From positions 12,625 to 76,624 of the forward strand of contig CAZXQG010000012.1 of the NCBI GenBank assembly GCA_964642725.1: a DNA stretch of 64,000 nucleotides, given 5' to 3'. Position 1 is the stretch's first letter. Each line of letters starts with the position of its first letter. The position numbers and the translations under genes were made by a program. Source of the stretch: JAGVPT01 sp964642725 (GTDB lineage Bacteria > Bacteroidota > Ignavibacteria > UBA10030 > UBA8401). Below are positions 42,454 to 52,578 of this stretch, one piece after another. Below the pieces are notes generated by a model. It did no database searches. It was not told the DNA's origin and worked only from the letters and a program-made list of their open reading frames with translations.

Positions 42454-45400
42454 TCACCGCAATAAAATCATTTTCTTTATCAAAACCGAGTTCACGGTCT
42501 CGAGCTTATAGTAATAGACTCCGCTTGCGCAATTGACTCCGTTCCACGCTACGGAGTATTCACCGGCGGCAACTCTCTCACGGACCAACGTCGCAACCTC
42601 TCTCCCTAACACGTCGAACACTTTCAGCGTCACGAACCCCGCCGAAGGAAGAGCAAACCGGATCGTGGTCGACGGATTAAACGGGTTGGGAAAATTCTGA
42701 GAGAGAGAGAATTCCGTTGGAAGAACAACGCCCGGCCGCCTGCCAACCGCGGTGCTGACATCATAGAACGCCGAGATCTGAGATACCGGCAGCATGTAAT
42801 TATAGATTCGTATGTCGTCGAGAACACCGTCAAAATCATAGTTGTTGTCTATCGTGAGGTCCCGGCCGATCGTAAGAGCGGATGTGGTCGTATTGATCGA
42901 TCCGGAAAAAGATGTAAAGGCGTCGAGCTGGCCGTTCAGATAAATTTCGAGGTCCGATCCGTTGTAGGTTCCCGTCACATTGTACAAACTATCGAGGAGA
43001 AGAGGCATTTGACAATCGAGATCTTTCGGAACTCCCTGAGAGTTCCTGACGGTCCACCGGAGAGTATTGGTATTCGGTGAAATAGAAAACTTCCAACTGT
43101 TCTGCCAGCTCCCGTGAGAGATTGGATATTGCTCCCGTGTGGGATAAAAAGCTCCTACGGTCATCCAGAAGTTCACCGTGATGCCGTTCTGAAAATTCAG
43201 GGCTGAATCATTGGGAACATTGATCGATGCGGTCGCCCCGTCAAACGCGTAAGCGCTGTTGATATGTCCGAAGCGATCGCTTGTAAATGAGCCGCCGCCA
43301 CTTGCAGTGCCGTCGTGATGATTACCGCTGGCATCATTCGTGTTTCCGTTGAATGGATAGTAAGCGACTAAATTGCCGGTCTGCCAATAGGAAAAATCCC
43401 TCACTTCCAATCCTGCGCTGTCCACTGCCGTTCCGCCATGGCTATCATCAACCGTGCACTGGATGTAATAGTTGCCCGCACTTTGCGGAGCTTGCCAAGA
43501 AATGACAGATCCAGCTCCGCTCAGCAATCCCCTGGCAGCCGACCAGCGATACGTCAACGCATTGCTATCCGGGTCCGTTGCGAAACAAGTAATCGTGCTC
43601 GTTGCACCGAGGTCAATTTTCCCCGGCAATGCTTTCATTCTTTGAATGACCGGAGGATGATTGATCAATTGTACGACAGAGATCGTGTCCGATGCCGTCA
43701 CCTGCGCTCCATGAGTATCGCCGACAATGCATCGAACAACGTATGTTCCAACCGTGTCCGGCGCGCTCCAGGTAATAAAGGCTCCGCTTCCAACAACGGA
43801 ACCGCCGGAAGAATTCCATGAATAGGAAAGCGTATCGTTATCCTTGTCTGTTGCAGTGCAAAAGATGAACGTCGAATGTTTTCTGAGAACGGTGCTGCTG
43901 TCGGCGGTAAGACTTTTAATCCTTGGAGGATAGTTCGCAACCGCATGGCCGGAATGGTAATCGACGACAGTACCGTCGATGAGCATTTGATCAAGATTGT
44001 ATGTTGGAGTAACCGACGCCGGTGTATTCACGACGAGGATAGCACTATTCGCGCTGATTGGCAAGCCAACCACTCCGGAGACATTCGTCAGAATGTACGA
44101 ATGCGAGACAGCATCGTACAAGTCGTGCTGGCCGGGCCCCGCATCAAAACTTACAGAATGCTGGATCGAATCCGGACTGAACAACAAGAACGTCGGGTAC
44201 GCAGCGGCATGAAAATAATCAGTCTTCAGGACGTCCAATCGGAGTATCATGGGAACGTCGGTCGTGTCGATGATGCCGCCAAAGATCCCGACATGCGAAG
44301 AACCGTACAGTGCAAAGTTGGTCGGGTTACCATTTCCGATGGCGTCTCCCGTGGCATACGGTGTGGTGCTGCCATTCTTCTGGCGCATCGATTCGTGCGC
44401 GATGAGGGATTGAGGATCGTATTGATGAGACCAGGAAGCTCCATCCTGATTTTGATCGGGCAAATAATTCGTGTAAAAAAGGCGCGCCGCATTCGCCGCA
44501 TTCAATACCCACTTTCCGATTGACCGCGCAAACCGCGGATCGTATCGAACCATTGGAACGAGCGCGCCAACTTCTTCGAACGTATTCATGACAAACGGAT
44601 AGGCGTTGCCGCTGCCGTATCCTGTCTCGCCGATGAGCCCGTCACAATCGTATCCTCCCCACTTTCCAACCGTCACTCCCCACAGCCTGGAATTGTCGCT
44701 CCCATCAGAAAAACACCAATTCACAATTTTGGTCATGTCGTACGTTGTTCCCAGTTCGGCATTCATCCGTGCAGCGATATATGCGCCATACGGCAATTGC
44801 AGCTCGTACGACGGATTTGGGTACGCCGTATTTTGATACGAAAGCAACGACTCCATCGCCAATTCCGCGCCGACTCTGTATTGCGCTTTGCCCGTTTGAA
44901 CATAGGCAGAGTAGAGCAGCAATGCAATCGTCCCTCCCGCTTCCGGCTCAACCCATCCGGAGTTTGTCGGAGTCATCGTGGAGAGGTCCCACGCAGTATG
45001 GCTAAGGTTAGCAAGCTTCCACGGTGTCGTACCGGCCCCCATGGCATTCAGCGCAGCCAGCCATCGATTTGAGACCGTAACAAATTGATTCTGAAAATTC
45101 CCCGTGGACGGATACATACTATAGAGTTGGTAGAAAAATACATTCGGCATCATATCGTACCACCAATCGCTTCCGCTCGAGCCGCCGGGGCTATTAAGAT
45201 AGACATCCTCTCCAGGATTCTGATTGAACCAATCCTGGCATGCCGAAACCCAGTTGTACCCGAACTGATTGGTTTTATCAACGCCGACGAGAGATGCGCT
45301 CACAACCGCCGGAATACAGTTTATCGCCTCTTTTGTTTGCGACGGCAGCTGACCGACATAACTTGAAAGGCTAAAATTCTGACTCACTGACACAAGCGGC

Positions 45401-45618
45401 AGATATGTACCGGTCAAACTCTGATTGAATACCAGCGAATCGTATCCGACGGCAACGTGATTCCAGTTTCTCATTAAATATGGCGACGGTTTATTCGGCA
45501 TAAGTTCAATTCTTGCAATCGAAATCTGCTGGGCATCGGAAATACACGACGCTGCAATCGAAGCCAGGAGAACAATTCCAACAGTCCAATGCACCGATAT
45601 GTTATTGCAACGGTTCAT
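42454..45618 (-). CDS. Secreted multidomain carbohydrate protein with LamG and T9SS sorting domains
   Basis: A 1054-residue exported protein. A signal peptide leads into a ~450-residue helical region resembling an (alpha/alpha) toroid (SGWVEPEAGGTIALLLYSAY, VMNTFEEVGALVPMVRYDPR). Two Ig/PKD-like repeats follow (each with a P-P-x-I start and a YxxxC-type core), then a LamG/concanavalin-like domain (LVAYYPFNGNTNDASGNHHD to IYNYMLPVSQI), then a Type IX C-terminal sorting domain (FPNPFNPSTTIRF, VLGREVATLV, ASGVYYYKLET). It should be anchored on or released from the cell surface. Its catalytic class is unknown; a glycoside hydrolase or lyase is likely from its setting. Overlaps the upstream gene by ATGA. 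Confidence 0.8.
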   Translation of the reverse strand: MNRCNNISVHWTVGIVLLASIAASCISDAQQISIARIELMPNKPSPYLMRNWNHVAVGYDSLVFNQSLTGTYLPLVSVSQNFSLSSYVGQLPSQTKEAINCIPAVVSASLVGVDKTNQFGYNWVSACQDWFNQNPGEDVYLNSPGGSSGSDWWYDMMPNVFFYQLYSMYPSTGNFQNQFVTVSNRWLAALNAMGAGTTPWKLANLSHTAWDLSTMTPTNSGWVEPEAGGTIALLLYSAYVQTGKAQYRVGAELAMESLLSYQNTAYPNPSYELQLPYGAYIAARMNAELGTTYDMTKIVNWCFSDGSDNSRLWGVTVGKWGGYDCDGLIGETGYGSGNAYPFVMNTFEEVGALVPMVRYDPRFARSIGKWVLNAANAARLFYTNYLPDQNQDGASWSHQYDPQSLIAHESMRQKNGSTTPYATGDAIGNGNPTNFALYGSSHVGIFGGIIDTTDVPMILRLDVLKTDYFHAAAYPTFLLFSPDSIQHSVSFDAGPGQHDLYDAVSHSYILTNVSGVVGLPISANSAILVVNTPASVTPTYNLDQMLIDGTVVDYHSGHAVANYPPRIKSLTADSSTVLRKHSTFIFCTATDKDNDTLSYSWNSSGGSVVGSGAFITWSAPDTVGTYVVRCIVGDTHGAQVTASDTISVVQLINHPPVIQRMKALPGKIDLGATSTITCFATDPDSNALTYRWSAARGLLSGAGSVISWQAPQSAGNYYIQCTVDDSHGGTAVDSAGLEVRDFSYWQTGNLVAYYPFNGNTNDASGNHHDGTASGGGSFTSDRFGHINSAYAFDGATASINVPNDSALNFQNGITVNFWMTVGAFYPTREQYPISHGSWQNSWKFSISPNTNTLRWTVRNSQGVPKDLDCQMPLLLDSLYNVTGTYNGSDLEIYLNGQLDAFTSFSGSINTTTSALTIGRDLTIDNNYDFDGVLDDIRIYNYMLPVSQISAFYDVSTAVGRRPGVVLPTEFSLSQNFPNPFNPSTTIRFALPSAGFVTLKVFDVLGREVATLVRERVAAGEYSVAWNGVNCASGVYYYKLETVNSVLIKKMILLR

Positions 45619-46997
45619 CGAGCATATTTCCCGTCACGCAGCGTCAATGTCCCGGTCGTCTCGTCCAACGCAAGGGTCAATTCATCACCCGACCCATTTC
45701 TGAATGTTCCCGTGATCGAGTTTTCGCGCGATGTTTCTCCGATTTTTTTGTACGTCAGATATTTTTTCGCAATCGGATATCTGTCGATCTCAACGAGAGT
45801 ATGCAATGCCTCGATGGTCGATTCGGCGCCGGAATTCCTGTTGAAGGTCAGCGAATCCATAATACCGTCAAAGCATATACCGCTGTGTGAGTTATACATT
45901 TGTTGATGCACGATATTATTTCCAAATAACCACGACGCTGCGAGTCCCGCCATTTTTAGGTATGATTCATTTCTTGTTGCGTCGTATAGTCGAAGAAGCC
46001 CCACGGCGATCGGGCGGATGCCGTAAGCTATTTGTTCACGGCTGAAATTGCTGTCGGGATGCGCAACATCCAATTCTTTCAGATACCCTTGAATAAGAAG
46101 GCGGCTGTAGAAGCCATGGGCTTCACGCTCGCCTGATTGGATCATAACGCTGTCGTTGAGAAGCAGTCCGGCAATCGCGAGCGCTTGCGTCTGGCCGTTT
46201 CCCCACATATGCCACATCGTTTCCCACGACCGATGGAGTCCGTACGGATACGTCGATGCATTCCCATCCTGCATCTCCATCAGACCTCCGGCCAATTTTT
46301 GAATGAAAGATTTTATTCTCGGATCGCCGGTGGCACGGAAATATTCCGACAATCCAAACAATAATTCCGAGGTTACGTCTGCGCCGGATTCATAGACCAG
46401 CCATTCCGGCACTCGAAATTGTCCGCTGTCTTTCGCTTCCCCATATTTTTTCAGGAGTTCTTCGATGTGCGGAAACGTGCGCACTACTCCAATCTTGAGC
46501 CGGGATGCGAATGCCGTATCGATATCTTTGAAAATCCGGCAGCCGAGCGACATGGACCAGACGCCGCGCGCGGCCCACCAGCCGAACGATTTGTAACTTG
46601 TCTTTCCGGTTCGGTTGATGGTATGGTCGGCCAAAACAAAATTGTAGAACTCGCCGTCGTCTGTCTCCATCGCCAACACAAATTTCAAAAGTGAGCGCGC
46701 TTCCGCCAGCTTTGAGCTGTCGTGAGTAAACTCAAATCGTCGCAACGTGACGACTGCCGCACGGGCGGCATCGTCAACGCATGCAATTCCTTCCGGCCCG
46801 GATTCCTTCGCATCAATCCACGCGTAGCCGGGATAATTCGAATAGATATGAACGATGCTCACCAAGTCGCCGTTTAATTCTATTTTCTCCGTGAGATGTT
46901 CAAGGTGTTTGAAATTCACCAGCGATGACTGCTCCTGAGCCGGCGCGACATACAGACAGAAAACAGAGAATGAGGCAATCTTCAGAAAGTTTTTCAT
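45615..46997 (-). CDS. Exported toroid-like carbohydrate protein, unknown family
   Basis: A 460-residue exported protein. The start at 46997 gives a signal peptide (MKNFLKIASFSVFCLYVAPA) and an ATGA overlap with the kinase gene; the 70 extra upstream codons of the open frame lie inside that gene. The body is helical with aromatic-rich repeats (YPGYAWIDAKESGPEGIACV, SFGWWAARGVWSMSLG, HRSWETMWHMWGNGQTQALA), as in (alpha/alpha)6 toroid carbohydrate enzymes. I cannot assign a family or catalytic residues. It ends with about 40 residues of short beta strands. It is tightly coupled to the T9SS toroid gene downstream, so the two may act on the same polysaccharide. Confidence 0.65.
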   Translation of the reverse strand: MKNFLKIASFSVFCLYVAPAQEQSSLVNFKHLEHLTEKIELNGDLVSIVHIYSNYPGYAWIDAKESGPEGIACVDDAARAAVVTLRRFEFTHDSSKLAEARSLLKFVLAMETDDGEFYNFVLADHTINRTGKTSYKSFGWWAARGVWSMSLGCRIFKDIDTAFASRLKIGVVRTFPHIEELLKKYGEAKDSGQFRVPEWLVYESGADVTSELLFGLSEYFRATGDPRIKSFIQKLAGGLMEMQDGNASTYPYGLHRSWETMWHMWGNGQTQALAIAGLLLNDSVMIQSGEREAHGFYSRLLIQGYLKELDVAHPDSNFSREQIAYGIRPIAVGLLRLYDATRNESYLKMAGLAASWLFGNNIVHQQMYNSHSGICFDGIMDSLTFNRNSGAESTIEALHTLVEIDRYPIAKKYLTYKKIGETSRENSITGTFRNGSGDELTLALDETTGTLTLRDGKYAR

Positions 46998-47980
46998 CGA
47001 TATGTAACCTTGTTCGACTTTAAAAATTTGCTCAACAACGCCGCATCGGGCAATGCCGGAATAGCGCCGTGTTTTGCTGCGGTAAGCGCACCAACAGCAT
47101 TCGCAGTGCGGCAGTTCCATATGAGATCGCTCAAAGTTAACCCTGCAACGGTTTTTCCGCTTCGTACAAGGCCATGCAACAATGCTGCGTAAAACCCGTC
47201 CCCGCATCCTGTCGTGTCGGCATTCTTCACGCGGAAACCCTTGACAAACCCGGAGTGCTGTGCTGTCCTGAAATAGCAGCCCTTTTCTCCGCGGGTCACT
47301 ACCACCAGATCCGGTCCCATCGCAACGAACCGAGCCGCGGCAGCTTCAATATCTTCCGTACCGGAAAGGAATGCGGCTTCCTTGTCATTCATCCGAAGCA
47401 CGTTCGACAAGCGTACAGCTTTCAGAAGGTTTTTCCGTGCTTCATCGGCAGACTTCCACAGCGCCAACCGAAGATTCGGGTCGAACGCGATTGCCGCGCC
47501 TTCACGCTTCAGTCTCTTCACGATGCGAAAGAGGGAAGTTCTCGCAGGTTCATGGATCAACAAAAAAGAACTGACCGCAACTATTTTTGACTTTGCAACT
47601 CTGTTGATATCCACATCGCGGGGAAGAAGCCGTTCATCTGCCGGCTTCCTTTCCCAGAATTCAAAATCACGATCACCCGATTTTGTGAGCGAGACAAATG
47701 CGAGGCGCGTCTTATGCTCATTGTCGAAACTCATGCCGGCCGTGTCGACTCCGCAACGGTGAAGTTCCGCGCGCAAGAATTTCCCAAACGGATCAGCACC
47801 GACTTTGCCGACAAACGCGGAGCGGGTTCCCAGTTTTGAAAGCCCTACGGCAACATTTGCCGGGGCGCCTCCGGCAAGTTTTAAAAATCCGCCGGCGTCC
47901 GAAAGTGTGACGCCCTTCTCCGCGGAGACAAAATCAATCAGCGACTCGCCGATGCATGTTACTTCCGGATACGATTTCAT
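46994..47980 (-). CDS. PfkB family sugar kinase (fructokinase-like)
   Basis: A 328-residue ribokinase/PfkB-type kinase. It has CIGESLIDFVSAEKG, LKLAGGAPANVAVGLSKLG with GKVGADPFG (signature 1), and the anion-hole motif DTTGCGDGFYAALLHGL (the usual TGAGD has Cys for Ala). VVTRGEKGCYFR is a further conserved block. The length and the SLIDF start favour fructokinase-like enzymes. It phosphorylates a sugar produced by the pathway, likely fructose or a ketose made by the dehydrogenase encoded directly upstream (ATGA overlap). Cytoplasmic. Confidence 0.88.
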   Translation of the reverse strand: MKSYPEVTCIGESLIDFVSAEKGVTLSDAGGFLKLAGGAPANVAVGLSKLGTRSAFVGKVGADPFGKFLRAELHRCGVDTAGMSFDNEHKTRLAFVSLTKSGDRDFEFWERKPADERLLPRDVDINRVAKSKIVAVSSFLLIHEPARTSLFRIVKRLKREGAAIAFDPNLRLALWKSADEARKNLLKAVRLSNVLRMNDKEAAFLSGTEDIEAAAARFVAMGPDLVVVTRGEKGCYFRTAQHSGFVKGFRVKNADTTGCGDGFYAALLHGLVRSGKTVAGLTLSDLIWNCRTANAVGALTAAKHGAIPALPDAALLSKFLKSNKVTYR

Positions 47981-48993
47981 CGGGCAGGCTCAATAATACT
48001 TTTGATGGTTTTCCCTTCCCTCTGGAGAGCAAGCGCATCAAGAACGCCGTCCAAAGGAAATTTATCAATCTGAAATTTATCGATTCGTATTTTCCCGGCA
48101 TGCAACAGTGCGATCGAACGCGAAAATGTGTTCGGATTGACATACGACCCGACAATAGTGAGTTCTTTAGAATAAATCTGGTTCGGTTCGACAAAGATTT
48201 TTTCTCCGATCGGACAAACACCGAAGAATTCAACCGTCCCTCCCCGCCGTGCAAGTTCCAATGCAAATTGAGCTGTTTGAGGCTTGCCGACACACTCAAT
48301 GACAACATCCGCGCCGACGCGCGTAGTGTCCATGATCGCACTTTTTGTGTCATCCTCCATCGGATTCAGAAGAAGATCAGCGCCCAATTCAGCCGCAATG
48401 CGCCGCTTTTGCTGCTGAGGTTCGACGAGAATCGTGCGGACGGCTCCCGCGTTCTTGGCAAGCTGCAGCATAATCAAACCGATCGTTCCGCCCCCAATGA
48501 TGACAACGGTGTCGCCCGAAAGGACATTGGCTCTGTCAATTCCGTGAACGGCGCACGAGACGGGTTCGACAAACGCCGCAGTCTCCGACGGCATGCCGTC
48601 CGGCAACATGTAGATCTGCTGCGCCGGCACATAGCAATACTCAGCCATTCCGCCGTCCTGGTCAACACCGAGAGCCCGCAGGTTCGCGCACAGATGAACA
48701 AGCCCCCGGCGGCAATAATAACAGACTCCGCAGGAAATATTCGGATCAACGGCGACATGCCCGCCGGCCACTATTCCATGAACGGCGATCCCGACATCTT
48801 CAATAACGCCGGTGAACTCATGGCCCAGCACAACCGGCGGAGAAGACCGCGAAGTCCCCTCCATAATGTGGACATCTGTACCGCACACGCCGCATGCCTG
48901 AACCTTGACAAGAACTTCGTTCGACATCAGCGTGCGTAACGGCGTCGACCGAACATTAAGAGAATGCGGTTTTTCAAAAAGTGCGACTTTCAT
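47977..48993 (-). CDS. Zinc-dependent sugar/polyol dehydrogenase (MDR superfamily)
   Basis: A 338-residue medium-chain dehydrogenase like sorbitol or threonine dehydrogenase. The catalytic zinc Cys is in ACGVCGTDVHIMEG, the GHE motif in VVLGHEFTGVIEDVG, and the structural zinc Cys in ISCGVCYYCRRGLVHLC. The cofactor site is VVIIGGGTIGLIMLQLAKNAG, followed by a Glu (LVEPQQQK), so NAD is expected. It probably oxidises a sugar alcohol or sugar to a keto form that the PfkB kinase then phosphorylates. It overlaps that gene by ATGA and lies 8 bases after the six-hairpin glycosidase gene. Confidence 0.88.
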   Translation of the reverse strand: MKVALFEKPHSLNVRSTPLRTLMSNEVLVKVQACGVCGTDVHIMEGTSRSSPPVVLGHEFTGVIEDVGIAVHGIVAGGHVAVDPNISCGVCYYCRRGLVHLCANLRALGVDQDGGMAEYCYVPAQQIYMLPDGMPSETAAFVEPVSCAVHGIDRANVLSGDTVVIIGGGTIGLIMLQLAKNAGAVRTILVEPQQQKRRIAAELGADLLLNPMEDDTKSAIMDTTRVGADVVIECVGKPQTAQFALELARRGGTVEFFGVCPIGEKIFVEPNQIYSKELTIVGSYVNPNTFSRSIALLHAGKIRIDKFQIDKFPLDGVLDALALQREGKTIKSIIEPAR

Positions 48994-49001
48994 TGCCTTC
49001 T

Positions 49002-51566
49002 TTAATAGATAATGCTAAGATGCTGTTTCTTCTCCGACCCAAGAAAATTCACTTCAAGTGTTTCGCCCCCGTTGCCGTTCGGCGAACGAAGGACGTTTTT
49101 CACAAGCTTTCCATCCACCATGATTGTCTTTGCTTTTTTTGTGCCGACGATCTTTGCCGATACTGCATGTCCCTGGAACGAAGAGACAACACAATCGAGC
49201 GATTTTGTTTTTGGACTGAACCGTGCACTATAAAGAACCGTGTTGATACTTTCGAGGTACGGAGTTCGAACGGCCCCAAATTCAATAGCGCTTTGCGTGG
49301 AATGGGCGGCGTCGAGCGGGAAGACCAACGACGAAACACTCCCATTGTCGCTCGTCCATGAATGAAGCGATTCCCCTTTCCCTTTTATAAGAATGTTTTT
49401 TTGTACACCGAAGGCAAGAGAGAAGCCGGCAGAATCGAAACCAGAGGGACGGGGTCTTGAGACCGACAGATTCCATTCGTTTTCGGTGACGCCGAAGACC
49501 CGGTACAGCACGTTAAGGTAAAAACCGCCCGCCCACAGAAACGAAGGCTTATCGATCTTTCCAAAATCAGGCGACAACGTATCGGCAAAACGGTATTCAT
49601 ACATCGCGGGCTGCCCCATCGGGCTCTCGGCAATCCCGTCGAGCGTAAGTGTTTTCTTCAACAACTCCACCGCTTCGTCGGTTCTTCCGCACGATTGCAA
49701 CGCAAGGATGTACCACGCCGTGGAATGGGGCCAGACACCGCCGTTTGCGTACGCGTACGGAGCCCCTGCTTCGTTCCCCAACAATTTAAAATACGATATC
49801 ATCGAGTCGGTATGAAAATCTGCCGGCGCAACGATGCGCACGCCGATGCGCCGATCGACAAGTTCCCTCCGGGCTGTGTTGAGAAGCTGCTTCGACCTGC
49901 CGTTATTCAGAACACCGTAAATAGGGGCGAGAAGCGAGCCGGCGTAATAATGAGAGTCGCGGTCCGTTCCGTTGAAGTTTGTGAGAAATTGCTGGCTGTC
50001 ATCCCATAATCGCTGGTTCAGTATCTTCTGCATGTTATCCGCAGAAGTTTCAAGTTCAAGCAGATATTTACCGTCTCTTTCCCCGATTGCGGCGCTCACG
50101 TACGCAAAATCTCTGAGCGCCCGGATGGTAAGGATAGTCAGGTATGACCGGGGGCCTTCACGATTGCCGATGTCCCACCAATCGGGATGCTTGGCATACA
50201 TCAAGCCGTCTGCTTTGCGCTGGGTCAGAATCAGTTCAACGCTCTTGCTCATCAGCGGATAGAGGGCGTGCAGCGTTGCGGAGTCGAGGGAGTGCCGGTA
50301 ATAGCTTGATGCGGTGAGAATGAACCAGAGATGATTCCAGTTATCGGGGCCGCAGAATTCTGTTTTGAAACCATCGTCGCGCCAGTAGTACGCATGAGGA
50401 ATGACATCCTCTTTCGAGAGCGATGCAATGTAGAACAAGTCTCTCTTCACCCGCTGAAGATCAAAGTTGACAGCCCCAAGGTCTGTTAACAGCACGTCGT
50501 GTGTGAAGAAGAAGTTATATTCCGCCGGGCATGGCATCGGCACAATCTGTCCGTCAATGAAGTGAGCATTTGAAGCGATAAGTCCGCGCGCCCATACCGC
50601 CGAGCGGTCCAGCCATTGATCCCCGGTGATGAAATGCGATTCTTTTTCTGCTTTTTGAACGATGTAATTATCGTACTCCTCGACTTCCTTCCGCCAGACT
50701 CCGGCGAGATAGCTCGTTCGTTTCTTTACCTCATCACGGGGACAGCTGCCGACAATCTGCACGATAACAAGGGTATCGTTCGGTGCGATCTCGTTCCTGT
50801 ATAAAAAAGCCGCAGCCGGCTGGCCGGGATTTGATTGCGTCATCAAAACTTGATTCAGCCGCGATGTCGAGTCGCTTATCCATTTCGATGTGCCGCTATC
50901 TGCCGCGGCAAGTTCTTTCGCCCCCGACGACCAGCTGAAAGGATGAACGCCGGCGTTTTCTACAAACACGCTTGTTTGTTTTGTTTGTAGATCATCAAAA
51001 TGCGCAATGATCGCATCCGTCGTGCCGTCATACTCAGTCCAGGCAGAATCTTTTCGCGCGTATGTCTGACACGTCCGAAGGCTCAAGAGGAGATGAGTGT
51101 AGACTTCCACGGGAACCATCGCCCCGGAAATATTCTTAATCCTGAGACAAACCACCATCGCCGGCTGATTCATACAAAATTCGTACGAAAGAAAATATTC
51201 GAGCTTTGCTTCCTTCTTATGAAATGTTGTTTTGTGCGGGCTGAGAGTATAGTCCCACGGTTCCCTCCCAAGCCACCGCTTCGCTTCCTGTCCCGCACGA
51301 ACTCCGAGAGCAAAGGGCAAAGAATTACCACGTTTCCAGTAGTCGGTGCTGACGTCAATGCTGTTCGCTATTGGATAGTAAAAACTGATACGGGATGGAA
51401 TGGGACGACTGTCATGAAACTCCGCGCCGGCAAACCTTCCCCCCACTTCTACCTGACCGTAGTGCCGGTCAAAAAAATAGGAGAGGGGGTTGCCCGAAGT
51501 TTGTGCCAGGACATTACTCCACACGAGAGCTATGGAGAGAATTATTATCGATTTGAGATGGTTCAT
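49002..51566 (-). CDS. Exported six-hairpin glycosidase-like protein
   Basis: An 854-residue protein with a signal peptide (ends SNVLAQT). An N-terminal beta-sandwich (about residues 25-300) is followed by an (alpha/alpha)6 toroid (about 310-690) with EYNFFFTHDVLLTDLGAVNF, DNWNHLWFILTASSYY and AYANGGVWPHSTAWYILALQ, and a C-terminal beta domain. This layout is that of the six-hairpin glycosidase clan (amylo-1,6-glucosidase, GH94, GH63 types). The acidic catalytic residues cannot be fixed with confidence. In this operon it would act in the periplasm on oligosaccharides, before or after import. A 199-base gap separates it from the ABC permease gene; nothing notable was seen in that gap. Confidence 0.75.
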   Translation of the reverse strand: MNHLKSIIILSIALVWSNVLAQTSGNPLSYFFDRHYGQVEVGGRFAGAEFHDSRPIPSRISFYYPIANSIDVSTDYWKRGNSLPFALGVRAGQEAKRWLGREPWDYTLSPHKTTFHKKEAKLEYFLSYEFCMNQPAMVVCLRIKNISGAMVPVEVYTHLLLSLRTCQTYARKDSAWTEYDGTTDAIIAHFDDLQTKQTSVFVENAGVHPFSWSSGAKELAAADSGTSKWISDSTSRLNQVLMTQSNPGQPAAAFLYRNEIAPNDTLVIVQIVGSCPRDEVKKRTSYLAGVWRKEVEEYDNYIVQKAEKESHFITGDQWLDRSAVWARGLIASNAHFIDGQIVPMPCPAEYNFFFTHDVLLTDLGAVNFDLQRVKRDLFYIASLSKEDVIPHAYYWRDDGFKTEFCGPDNWNHLWFILTASSYYRHSLDSATLHALYPLMSKSVELILTQRKADGLMYAKHPDWWDIGNREGPRSYLTILTIRALRDFAYVSAAIGERDGKYLLELETSADNMQKILNQRLWDDSQQFLTNFNGTDRDSHYYAGSLLAPIYGVLNNGRSKQLLNTARRELVDRRIGVRIVAPADFHTDSMISYFKLLGNEAGAPYAYANGGVWPHSTAWYILALQSCGRTDEAVELLKKTLTLDGIAESPMGQPAMYEYRFADTLSPDFGKIDKPSFLWAGGFYLNVLYRVFGVTENEWNLSVSRPRPSGFDSAGFSLAFGVQKNILIKGKGESLHSWTSDNGSVSSLVFPLDAAHSTQSAIEFGAVRTPYLESINTVLYSARFSPKTKSLDCVVSSFQGHAVSAKIVGTKKAKTIMVDGKLVKNVLRSPNGNGGETLEVNFLGSEKKQHLSIIY

Positions 51567-51765
51567 AAGCGCTTTTTGCTGGTTTTCCGATAAGAAGATA
51601 GTTGTGCCTTGCTTGTAATGAACATAAACCTTTCACAAAATATGGAGTGCTGGAACAGGACGGTAAGCTAAATCCGCTTGGTTCCTACGACCTGATGAAA
51701 GCCGGATTGCTGTCCCTATAATCATGCATCGAAAGATGCTGCCCGCCGAGAGGATTTAACCGGCC

Positions 51766-52578
51766 TCATCCTTTGATCCCTGTGTATGCCATACCTTCGA
51801 TGAAGTAACGCTGGAAAAATGCGTAGGCGATGACGACCGGCAATGCCAGCAATGTTGCAGCGGCAAGTTGCATCCCGAGCTGCGATTCGGCCTCGCCGCC
51901 AATAACAAAGATGGTGACAAGCTGCGGCATCGTCATCAGCGTTCGTTCACGAACGACGATGAGGGGCCAAAGGACGTCGTTCCAACTCGCCATGAACGTA
52001 AGAATTGCCACGGTCACAATCACTGCGCGCGACAGCGGCCAGATCAAAAGAAACAGAATCCGGAGCTCCGAACAGCCGTCAATGCGCGCGGCGTCTATCA
52101 ACGCTTGCGGCAAACTCATAAAAAACTGGCGGAATACGATAATGCTGAACGCGCTCATCATCGTCGGTGCGATCAACGAGGCATAGGTATCGGTTAAGCC
52201 GAGCTTCACCATTAAAATGTACTGCGGTATCAACGTTATCTGAAACGGAATCATCATCGTAAAAAGAATTAGAGCGTACAAAAGTTTGCTGCCGAAAAAC
52301 CGGAGCCGTGCCAGAGCGTAGCCGACCATCGAACCGAACAGCACAACCGACGCTGTTGTGGAGAGCGAGACAAAGACGCTGTTGAGAAACGCCCTGCCGA
52401 TCGGGATTTTTGTCAGCACCTGTTCGTAGCTGTGGAGAGACGCCTGGGATGACCAGAGCGAAAGGTTGCTGATTTCCAATTCCGGCTTGATCGAACCGGC
52501 GAGCATCCACAGGAACGGGTACGCAAAAACCGCCGCACCGGCGGCGAGAAAGAAATATCGTACTGATGATTTGATCAT
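51766..52578 (-). CDS. ABC sugar importer permease, MalG-type
   Basis: A 270-residue inner-membrane permease with six helices. The EAA loop that docks on the ATPase is present (PQALIDAARIDGCSELRILF, followed by IWPLSRAV). It ends FFQRYFIEGMAYTGIKG, the typical C-terminus of CUT1 permeases. It forms a heterodimer with the MalF-type protein encoded directly upstream, overlapping it by ATGA. It imports an oligosaccharide, probably a mannoside from the operon context. Confidence 0.92.
   Translation of the reverse strand: MIKSSVRYFFLAAGAAVFAYPFLWMLAGSIKPELEISNLSLWSSQASLHSYEQVLTKIPIGRAFLNSVFVSLSTTASVVLFGSMVGYALARLRFFGSKLLYALILFTMMIPFQITLIPQYILMVKLGLTDTYASLIAPTMMSAFSIIVFRQFFMSLPQALIDAARIDGCSELRILFLLIWPLSRAVIVTVAILTFMASWNDVLWPLIVVRERTLMTMPQLVTIFVIGGEAESQLGMQLAAATLLALPVVIAYAFFQRYFIEGMAYTGIKG

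Noticed and set aside
46998..47207. 70-codon N-terminal extension of the toroid protein gene
   Set aside because: It lies inside the kinase gene; the ATGA-coupled ATG at 46997 begins a clear signal peptide.
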